Positions 1-8,300 of a stretch of DNA of 51,327 nucleotides are shown here, in pieces. The DNA is from Bacilli bacterium (GTDB lineage Bacteria > Bacillota_I > Bacilli_A > RFN20 > UBA1709), in the NCBI GenBank assembly GCA_028693955.1, contig JAQUUH010000003.1, positions 1 through 51,327 of the forward strand, given 5' to 3'. Position numbers and translations under genes: made by a program. Under the pieces are notes generated by a model, which saw only the letters and a list, made by a program, of their open reading frames with translations, did not search any database and was not told where the DNA came from. Every line of letters starts with the position of its first letter. Position 1 is the stretch's first letter.

Positions 1-7
1 TTTATTT

Positions 8-604
8 ATGGCTTATGAATTGCCAAAATTGTCGTATACATATGATGCTTTAGAACCTTTTATTGATGCACAAACAATGGAGATTCACTATACAAAGCAT
101 CATCAAGCTTATGTTAATAATCTAAATGCTGCTTTAGCAAAGCATCCAGAGGTTACTGCTTCATTAGAAGAATTATTGAGGGATTTATCAAAAGTCCCAG
201 AAGATATTAGAGGAGCAGTTCAAAATAATGGAGGAGGACATTTCAATCATAGTTTCTTTTGGCCATTATTAAAGAAAAATGGAGGAGCAAAACCTACTGG
301 TAAATTAATGTCATTAATTGAACGTGATTTTGGCTCATATGAATCTTTTGTAGAAAGTTTCTCTAGTGCAGCAAAATCTAGATTTGGATCTGGATGGGCT
401 TGGTTAGTTTTGAATAAGGAAGGTAAACTTGTTGTTACCTCAACTCCAAATCAAGACATTCCTTTTAAAGAAGGCAAACTATTATTAGCTCTTGATGTTT
501 GGGAACATGCTTATTATTTAAAATACCAAAACAAACGTCCAGATTATGTTTCAGCCTTTTTCCAAGTTATTAATTGGGATAAAGTTTCAGAATTATTAGG
601 ATAA
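8..604 (+). CDS. sodA: Fe/Mn superoxide dismutase
   Basis: 198-aa ORF with SOD family signatures ([65 protein letters not shown]). Confidence 0.95.
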   Translation: MAYELPKLSYTYDALEPFIDAQTMEIHYTKHHQAYVNNLNAALAKHPEVTASLEELLRDLSKVPEDIRGAVQNNGGGHFNHSFFWPLLKKNGGAKPTGKLMSLIERDFGSYESFVESFSSAAKSRFGSGWAWLVLNKEGKLVVTSTPNQDIPFKEGKLLLALDVWEHAYYLKYQNKRPDYVSAFFQVINWDKVSELLG

Positions 605-617
605 TTTTTAATGTAAA

Positions 618-646
618 ATATGCTCAACAATTGAGCATATTTTTTT
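618..646 (+). terminator. Rho-independent terminator after sodA
   Basis: ATATGCTCAA-CAA-TTGAGCATAT followed by a T-run. Confidence 0.85.
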
Positions 647-737
647 ATTTACAGTAATTAAAACATTAAAAAATTAGAGTAAACTGGATTGGTTTTATTC
701 TTATATAAACTTTAAATATAGAAATTAAGGTTGCATT

Positions 738-908
738 ATGATAAAATTTAATAAATTAGATAGAAATACTCACACTGTGAATTGTAGAATAGATGACAAA
801 ACCGACAGAATTGGCATCTATCTACTAAAAGCTTCCTATCTCCAAACTGCCATAGATGAATGCTTTCAAGGCACAAGCGGTAAAAAAATACTTAATGAGT
901 CTATCTAG
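738..908 (+). CDS. Possible 56-aa small protein (or structured leader) upstream of the ABC importer
   Basis: ATG..TAG ORF below the ORF-track cutoff: MIKFNKLDRNTHTVNCRIDDKTDRIGIYLLKASYLQTAIDECFQGTSGKKILNESI; weak AAGG 7 nt upstream. Overlaps an RNA-like hairpin (784-825). Confidence 0.3.
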   Translation: MIKFNKLDRNTHTVNCRIDDKTDRIGIYLLKASYLQTAIDECFQGTSGKKILNESI

Positions 909-922
909 AAAGGAATTTTTCT

Positions 923-1990
923 ATGAAGAAAAAAATTAATACTATTCTTATAATTCTATTCGCATTTCTTATAGTTTCCTGTGCAAATTCAGGCAATAAT
1001 TCAAGCAATTATTCATCGACAATAATAGTTACTGATATGATTGGGGAAAAGTTAGAAATCAAAAAAAATCCCTCTAAAGTTGCTTGCGTTTCTAGAACAA
1101 CATATGATCTTTTAATAGCTTTTGGTCTTGGTGATAAGATAGATGGAGCATATAAATCAATATATAACAATGTATGGGTTGAAACAATTTACCCTAAAAG
1201 CGTTAATGAATATCAATATAATTATGAAGAAGGGTACGAAACATTTATATCAAGAAATGTGGATTTAGTATTTGCTCCAGAAAAATATATTGCAGACGGC
1301 TTAAAAGACCATGGAATAAAGGCTCTAAATGTTTCTCTTTACGGGAATCCTACCTTTGATGAATATGTATATTTTTTTGCTGATTTAGTTACACAAATTT
1401 GGGACTATGATTATGTCAAAACAAAAGCAAACGTTTGGAAAAATCGAGTAAAAGAAGCAATAGATACAGTAATAGCCGATACAAAAAAAGAAGTTAAAGA
1501 AAAATCGCTTTTTTATGTGCGTGGCGACAAAAATAAAGGAATTGGATATACTGATCAAGCAAAAGCATTTACTGAATATGCATATAGAATTATGGGATTT
1601 GATTTTGTTGGTGCAAGATTAGACACAAATACTCCTTCTTCTGAAGAAATCGTAGCTGAAAACCCAGATATTTTTGTCATTGGTGGTATATATCAAAATG
1701 TTCTAATTAATACATTAGAAACAACAGAACCATACACAAAACTAAATGCTGTTAAAAATCATGAAATATATACAATTCCTGTTGGTCTCACAATGTTTGA
1801 ACAATTATCTGCAATGACACCTATTTTTTTCTATGACCAAGCAAATAAACTTTTTCCTAATAGCTGTTCTTATGATGTTAAAAGCATGACAAAAAGCACA
1901 ATAAAAGAATACTTTGGAACGGAACTTAGTGATCAACAAATTGAATATATGTTTGAAGGAAAAGATAGCAAAGGAAAATATTTAGCATAA
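923..1990 (+). CDS. Iron-complex ABC transporter substrate-binding lipoprotein
   Basis: N-terminal signal with lipobox-like LIVSC; periplasmic-binding architecture; followed by FecCD-type permease and FecE-type ATPase. Confidence 0.85.
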   Translation: MKKKINTILIILFAFLIVSCANSGNNSSNYSSTIIVTDMIGEKLEIKKNPSKVACVSRTTYDLLIAFGLGDKIDGAYKSIYNNVWVETIYPKSVNEYQYNYEEGYETFISRNVDLVFAPEKYIADGLKDHGIKALNVSLYGNPTFDEYVYFFADLVTQIWDYDYVKTKANVWKNRVKEAIDTVIADTKKEVKEKSLFYVRGDKNKGIGYTDQAKAFTEYAYRIMGFDFVGARLDTNTPSSEEIVAENPDIFVIGGIYQNVLINTLETTEPYTKLNAVKNHEIYTIPVGLTMFEQLSAMTPIFFYDQANKLFPNSCSYDVKSMTKSTIKEYFGTELSDQQIEYMFEGKDSKGKYLA

Positions 1991-3000
1991 TGAGTAGAAC
2001 AAAAAAAATAGTAATATTTTTTGGATTAAGTTTGTTTATTTTATTAACAGTATTTATTACTGCGCTAATGGTCGGACGATATTCAATATCAATAAAGGAC
2101 TTCGTAGGTTCTATCTCTACAAATGATTCAATTTATGATACTCAAAGAAGCGTTATAATTAACCTTAGACTGCCAAGAACTATAATTGCTGGACTAACTG
2201 GAATAGCATTAAGTGTCTCTGGATTACTTTATCAAGAAACTTTTCAAAACAAACTCGTGTCTCCAGGACTTCTTGGTGTTTCTAATGGAGCAAGTGTAGG
2301 TGCTGCTATTGCCATACTATTGGGGGCCACAAATTCTTTAATTAGTTTTAGCGCTTTTGTTGCTGGTATAATAACTGTAATATTGACTGTAATTATAGGT
2401 AGACTTTTTAATAAATCATCTTCAATAAGTCTAATTTTAGCCGGGATAGTTATCGGCGGTTTTATGTCATCAATCATGTCAATCATAAAATACACCGCTG
2501 ATCCAGATACAACATTATCGAGCATAACTTATTGGCTTATGGGTTCTTTTGCCGATTCCACTTTAGAAAAAGCCTTTGTTATTTCTATAATTGTCTTTAT
2601 TTGTATTGCTATTGTTTTGAGCATTTCTTGGAGAATAAACATAGTTGCACTTGGATATGAAGAAGCCCAAACAAAAGGAATAAATTATCGGTTTTATAGA
2701 TACTTAATAATTAGTATTGCAACATTATTAACTGCTGCCAGCGTTGCATGTGCTGGAGCAATTTCTTGGATTGGATTAATAATACCACACATTGTTAGAC
2801 TTATATCTGGAAGAAACACCTCTCGCTCAATACCTCTTTGTATCACATTTGGTGGAGTATTTATGATAGTGGCAGATATTTTATCTAGAACATTCACTGG
2901 AGGAGAAATTCCATTAAGTGCCATCACTGGGGCGTTCGGATCAATTATTTTTGTTATTCTTCTTGTAATAAAAAAAAGAGAGGTATTTTCACATGATTAA
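1990..3000 (+). CDS. FecCD-family iron-complex ABC transporter permease
   Basis: RLPRTIIAGLTGIALSVSGLLYQ..NKLVSPGLLGVSNGASVGAA; WIGLIIPHIVRLISG. Confidence 0.93.
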   Translation: MSRTKKIVIFFGLSLFILLTVFITALMVGRYSISIKDFVGSISTNDSIYDTQRSVIINLRLPRTIIAGLTGIALSVSGLLYQETFQNKLVSPGLLGVSNGASVGAAIAILLGATNSLISFSAFVAGIITVILTVIIGRLFNKSSSISLILAGIVIGGFMSSIMSIIKYTADPDTTLSSITYWLMGSFADSTLEKAFVISIIVFICIAIVLSISWRINIVALGYEEAQTKGINYRFYRYLIISIATLLTAASVACAGAISWIGLIIPHIVRLISGRNTSRSIPLCITFGGVFMIVADILSRTFTGGEIPLSAITGAFGSIIFVILLVIKKREVFSHD

Positions 3001-3766
3001 AATTAAAAACCTTATCTTTGAATATAATGCTAATCAGCCAATTATTGACAATATTTCTTTTGAATTAAAACCAGGGAAAATTTATGTCCTTTTGGGTCTT
3101 AATGGGTGTGGCAAAACAACTCTTATAAAACTTCTTGTTGGACTTTTAAATTTAAAATCAGGAACAATTGAATATTATGGGAATCCAATAGAAAGAATAC
3201 CTTATAATGAACGCGCTAATTTTTTTTCATATGTTTCTCAATCATCAAGTAATATATATGACTATATAGTTCGTGATTATCTTTCTTTTTCTCTAGTAGG
3301 AAACATGAAATTTTATAATCATCCAAAAGAATTTGAAATGAAAAAAGTTCAAGAATATGCTTCTAAGTTCGGTATAGAAAAATTTCTTAATAAAAAACTT
3401 GGAGAATTAAGTGGTGGAGAAAGACAATTAATATCAATTTGTGGTGCTTTTATTCAATCATCAAAAGTTATTTTGATGGATGAACCAACTTCAGCACTTG
3501 ATTTAAAAAATCAAAATATAGTTTTATCAAAACTTCTTCAGATAGCCGAAGAAGAAAAGAAAACAATAATATTTTCAACTCACAACCCTAACCATGCACT
3601 TTTTCTAGATGCTACTGTGTTTTTAATGAAAAATGGAAAAATTATTGATTATGGAATTTCAAAAAAAATAATTACAAAAGGAAAACTTTCACAAATTTAT
3701 GGTGAGGAAATATGTTATAGTGAAGAAATGTCCTATAAAGAAATTTCATTTAAAAGAAAAAAATAA
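2993..3766 (+). CDS. Iron-complex ABC transporter ATP-binding protein (FecE-like)
   Basis: Walker A GLNGCGKTTL, signature LSGGERQL, Walker B VILMDEPTSALD. Confidence 0.93.
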   Translation: MIKIKNLIFEYNANQPIIDNISFELKPGKIYVLLGLNGCGKTTLIKLLVGLLNLKSGTIEYYGNPIERIPYNERANFFSYVSQSSSNIYDYIVRDYLSFSLVGNMKFYNHPKEFEMKKVQEYASKFGIEKFLNKKLGELSGGERQLISICGAFIQSSKVILMDEPTSALDLKNQNIVLSKLLQIAEEEKKTIIFSTHNPNHALFLDATVFLMKNGKIIDYGISKKIITKGKLSQIYGEEICYSEEMSYKEISFKRKK

Positions 3767-3770
3767 TTTA

Positions 3771-3800
3771 AAAAATGCAAGACATAAAACATGCATTTTT
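3771..3800 (+). terminator. Probable terminator after ABC operon
   Basis: AAAAATGCA..TGCATTTTT hairpin with T-tract. Confidence 0.6.
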
Positions 3801-3890
3801 CTAGAAAATTATATATTATATCAAATATTGTTTTCATCTATATACATAAATTAGAATTAAAAAACAAAAATAATTAAGAATAAACTTATT

Positions 3891-3966
3891 TGGTGGAGCT
3901 GACGAGGATCGAACTCGCTACCTCTTCCATGCCATGGAAGCGCTCTTCCAGGTGAGCTACAGCCCC
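3891..3966 (-). tRNA. tRNA-Ala(GGC), CCA encoded
   Basis: Minus strand GGGGCTGTAGCTCACCTGGAAGAGCGCTTCCATGGCATGGAAGAGGTAGCGAGTTCGATCCTCGTCAGCTCCACCA; full cloverleaf, anticodon loop ATGGCAT. Confidence 0.95.
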
Positions 3967-3997
3967 ACAAAACACCACGCTTTATGATTTTACACTA

Positions 3998-5014
3998 TTA
4001 TTCATTTTTTTGCAATTCAAAACTATATAATCTGTTTAAATCACTATCAAGAAATTCCTTTAATTTAGAGTTATATTTTAATAAATCTAATAATGATATC
4101 TTTATATATTCTACCCAAGTATTCTTTTTAAGAATTTCAAAATATTTAATTGCTGAAAATAATTGTTCAATATTAAATATTATCTTCTCTCTAGTATATT
4201 TGTTTGGTGATGAGAAAAAACATATGGATTTCAAAAATAATATTCTCCCATATTCATCATAATTATCACTAACTAGACATATTTTTTCTGCCTTTTCAAA
4301 ACATGATTCTGCATGCTCTTGTTCTTTGCAAAACCTAAAAACATCTCCAATATTGGCATATAGTGCTATTACATCTTTACAATTCATTTCATAATTATAT
4401 TCATCTAAAGAATCTTTTATCTTTAGTGCATATGTCATAATTTTTTCTTTATGCAATTTACTCATATCTTTACTATTAATTAAATTATTTAATAGTGCAT
4501 AAGCAATTTTTAACTCATTTATTGTTACATACTTACGATTATCACTTATATTGGTAATTTTCATTGCCTTTTTTAATGTTGTTCGTGCTTTTTCATAGCT
4601 TTTCTTTGATGAAAAAAATACTCCTTTTACATAAAGCAAATATTGCATATCATAATATCCTACTGCATCCTTTTTAAAAGTTTTTATTATTTCATTTGCC
4701 TGTTCGTAATTACATTTTTTAATTAGACTATCCATCCTCATTTTTTTATACAAATTAAAATCACTTTCATCATCATAAGCAAGTGTAAAAAGTTCATCAG
4801 TTGTTATTCCAAATTTATCACAAATTAAGCGTAACGTAGTAAATGATGGCAATTTAATCCTACCACTTTCAATATGAGTTATTGTTGAACGCTCGCAAAT
4901 ATTTTCTGCGAGTTGTTTTTGAGTCATATTTCTTTGTATTCTTAACTCTCTTATAGCATTAGCAATTCTTTTTATATAATCTGCTTCTAGTTCTGCAATA
5001 CTTTTTTGTCTCAC
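3998..5014 (-). CDS. HTH (XRE) + TPR-like transcriptional regulator, PlcR/RRNPP-like
   Basis: 338 aa. N-terminal HTH IRELRIQRNMTQKQLAENICERSTITHIESGRIKLPSFTTLRLICDKFGI resembles PlcR (TQKQLSENICHQSEVSRIESG, recalled). C-terminal helical repeat-like region (YEKARTTLKKAMKI.., AESCFEKAEKI). GTG start with GGAG upstream. Confidence 0.8.
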   Translation of the reverse strand: MRQKSIAELEADYIKRIANAIRELRIQRNMTQKQLAENICERSTITHIESGRIKLPSFTTLRLICDKFGITTDELFTLAYDDESDFNLYKKMRMDSLIKKCNYEQANEIIKTFKKDAVGYYDMQYLLYVKGVFFSSKKSYEKARTTLKKAMKITNISDNRKYVTINELKIAYALLNNLINSKDMSKLHKEKIMTYALKIKDSLDEYNYEMNCKDVIALYANIGDVFRFCKEQEHAESCFEKAEKICLVSDNYDEYGRILFLKSICFFSSPNKYTREKIIFNIEQLFSAIKYFEILKKNTWVEYIKISLLDLLKYNSKLKEFLDSDLNRLYSFELQKNE

Positions 5015-5072
5015 TATATATTCTCCTTATCTATAATGCATCTACTAATTTGAAAAATTTATAGACAAAACC

Positions 5073-5098
5073 ATTATACATTACACACTTATGTAAAC
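5073..5098 (-). promoter_or_regulatory. Candidate regulator promoter overlapping an inverted repeat
   Basis: Minus strand TTGTTT-16-TATAAT; inverted repeat TACAT-N9-ATGTA at 5077-5095 overlaps the -10. Confidence 0.45.
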
Positions 5099-5137
5099 AA
5101 AAGAAAAAATGAAGAATGTCTGCAATAATCACATAGT

Positions 5138-5180
5138 TTTCACCTCAAAATAAAATTATTTTATGTTAAAGGAGGTGAAA
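5138..5180 (+). promoter_or_regulatory. Hairpin that could sequester the Shine-Dalgarno of the 31-aa ORF
   Basis: TTTCACCTC (5138-5146) is perfectly complementary to GAGGTGAAA (5172-5180); inner hairpin ATAAAA-TTA-TTTTAT (5150-5164). Confidence 0.55.
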
Positions 5181-5182
5181 CA

Positions 5183-5278
5183 ATGTTTCTTTTTTGCAGC
5201 GATTTCGATGATTTATTTCCAAGACTTGGTGGTCAACCATCTGCATTATGGAATATAATTATATCTGTTTTCTTTTAA
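5183..5278 (+). CDS. 31-aa peptide, candidate signalling peptide of the divergent regulator
   Basis: ATG..TAA preceded by AAAGGAGGTGAAACA; MFLFCSDFDDLFPRLGGQPSALWNIIISVFF; terminator 8 nt after the stop. Confidence 0.6.
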   Translation: MFLFCSDFDDLFPRLGGQPSALWNIIISVFF

Positions 5279-5286
5279 GAAAAAGA

Positions 5287-5319
5287 GTGGGTCACAATTA
5301 AGTGAACCCACTTTTTTTC
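5287..5319 (+). terminator. Rho-independent terminator (could act bidirectionally with polC end)
   Basis: AGTGGGTCAC-AATTAA-GTGAACCCACT then T7; A-run on the other side. Confidence 0.85.
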
Positions 5320-8300
5320 TAGAATAATTTCAAAGTCAGTTGATCTTCTTCATCTAAAAAATCTAATACTCCTTTTTTTTCAAGATATTTTAATTGAGTA
5401 GTATTAATACTAGTTCTAGTTATAAAATCCTGTTTAGAAAGAAATGGTTGATCTGCTCTAGCCTTAATAATTGATTCTGCTACTGCTTCTCCTAATCCAG
5501 CTACAGTCACAAAAGGAGGTATTAAAGCATTATTATCATAATCAATTGCAAATCGTTTTGCTTCAGATTTTTCAAGTGATATATTTGAAAATTTATAGCC
5601 TCTTGCCACCATTTCTAATGACATAAGAATTACATCTTCTAAGTCCTTTTCTTTATTTCGTATTTGAGAATCAATCGAACGATCATTAATATTTTCATAA
5701 AGCCTATGAAGTCTTTCTTTTAATTCTTTATGTGTCATCATCATTGATTCTAAATCATAACTTTGGCATCTAACACTAAAATAAGTTGCATAATACTCTA
5801 ATGGACGATAAACTTTATACCACGCAACTCTAAGAGCCATACAAACATAAGCAACAGCGTGAGCTTTTGGAAACATATACTGGATCTTTTTTGCAGAATC
5901 AATATACCATTCAGGAACATTATTATTACGCATTAAATTCTCTTGTTGACTAGTAATTTGTCTTTCTTTTTTCCTAACATTTTCCATTATTTTAAATGCA
6001 TCAATAGCAGGCAACCCTTTTTCAACAAGATATGTCATGACATCATCTCTACAACCAATTACATCCATAATGGTTCCTACACCACTTTTTATTAAATCTT
6101 GGGCATTACCTTTCCATACGTTTGTTCCATGAGCAAGTCCAGATATTTGAACTAATTCTGAAAATTTATGTGGTTTTGCGTCTTCCAAAATTCTTTTGGT
6201 AATAATAGTGCCAAATTCTGGTATCCCGCTAACGCCTGTATTACTATATATATCATCTGGCTTTACTTTTAAGGCCTCTGTTGAAGTAAATAATGATAAA
6301 ACTTTATGATCATTTAGTGGCAATGTTACAGGATTGATTCCTGTTAAATCTTTAAGCATTCTAAGAGCTGTAGGGTCATCATGACCCAATATATCAAGTT
6401 TTAAAATTTCTTCGTGAATTGCTTCAAATTTAAAGTGCGTTGTTTTCCAAGAAGCCGTTAAATCATCAGCAGGATATTGAACAGGGGTAAAATCATGGAC
6501 ATCTTTATCTAAAGGAATAACAATTATACCACCAGGATGTTGTCCTGTTGTTCTTTTAACTCCTTCACAATAATGAGCAAGTCTTGCTAATTCAGCATTA
6601 CGAACTCGTTCTCTTTTTAATTCATCAAAATAATAGTTCCTTGCAAAACCAAATGCTGTTTTTTCAGCAACAGTTGAAATAGTTCCCGCTCTAAAGACAT
6701 TATCTTCTCCAAGTAATTCTTTTGTATAATTGTGAGCTTGCCATTGATAATCACCAGAAAAATTTAAATCAATATCTGGCACTTTATCACCATTTATTCC
6801 AAGGAATGTTTCAAAGGGAATATTATGCCCTTCACCACTCATCATATGCCCACATAAAGGACATATCTTATCGTCCAAATCATACCCACTTTTTATACTT
6901 CCATCGCTAAAAAATTCACTATGTTTGCATTCAGGACATAAATAATGAGGAGGAAGAGGATTAACCTCGGTGATTCCACTTAAAGTAGCAACCAACGAAG
7001 ACCCAACCGATCCTCTTGACCCAACTAAATAACCATCATTTTTAGACTTTTCGACTAAGCGATACGCTAAATAATAAATAACTCCAAATTTGTTATCTCT
7101 TATTTTGCCTAACTCTTTTTCAAGACGCTCTAAAACAATACTAGGTATTGGGTCTCCATAAATTCTTTTAGCATTATCATAACATAGTTTTTCTATCTCT
7201 TTTTGAGCATCAATATTTGGTAGTGTTGGTGTATATAATTGATCTTGAACCGGTAAAATTGTATCAATCATATCCGCAATCTTATTGGTATTTGTAACAA
7301 CAATTTCATGAGCTAATTTATCACCCAAGAAAGATACACCCTCTAACATCTCTTTTGTTGTTCTAAAATGCTGATTTGGATTTTCTCTTGTTGGATTTCG
7401 ATAATCGTATAATGGATGTCTTCTTGCCTCTTTAGCCTTTGCTACGATATAAACATCTCTATATATCTTATCTTTAGGATCTAGATAATGACAATCTCCA
7501 GTAGCTACAACTATCTTATTAAGATTTTGAGCTTCTTCAACTAAATTTGTTAGAACAGTTTTTAATTTTTCATAACCTTCTATACTTTTAGAATCAATCA
7601 AATAAGAATAATTATCTAGATGTTGAATCTCAATAAAATCATAAAATTTTATTGCTTCAATTAATTTCTCTTTACTTTGATTAGCAGCAATTTCAAATAT
7701 TTCTCCATTGAAACAAGCACTACCAATTAATAACCCTTCTCTATATTTTTCAATTATTCCTCTTGGTATACGTGGAACACCTGAAAAATATTTAGTGTGT
7801 GATAACGACACTAAATTATATAAATTCTTTAATCCAGTAGTATTTTTTACCAAAAAAATCATATGCGTTGGATATGTCTTGCTCCAAGCATTTTCAGGAG
7901 ATAAACTCCCTAATTGATTATGAAATAAAACATGCAATTCATTAATTATTTTAGGTCTCATTCTTTCGAAAACTTCTGATAAAACTCTGGCGTCATAATC
8001 TGCACGGTGAGCCTCATCTTCTAAGTATGCAACATTCAAACTTCTTGAAACAGATCCCAAAGAATAGGACTTCAAATGAGGATAAATTGATCTTGCTAAA
8101 CTTAAAGTATCAATAACTGGATTATAAATTCCTTCCTTAGTATGTTTTTTAAAAAATTCATTTATAAATTCAAAATCAAAACTCGCATTATGAGCCACAA
8201 AGATTGTATTTTGAAGAAACTTTCTTAAGTTGGTAGCTATATCTTCAAATAACGGTGCTCCTATTAACATTTCATCGGTAATACCCGTTATTTCTTTTGT

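Noticed and set aside
3984-4262. 92-aa plus-strand ORF
   Set aside because: Antisense to the regulator gene, low-complexity F/S/N-rich translation, no SD; typical AT-rich spurious ORF.
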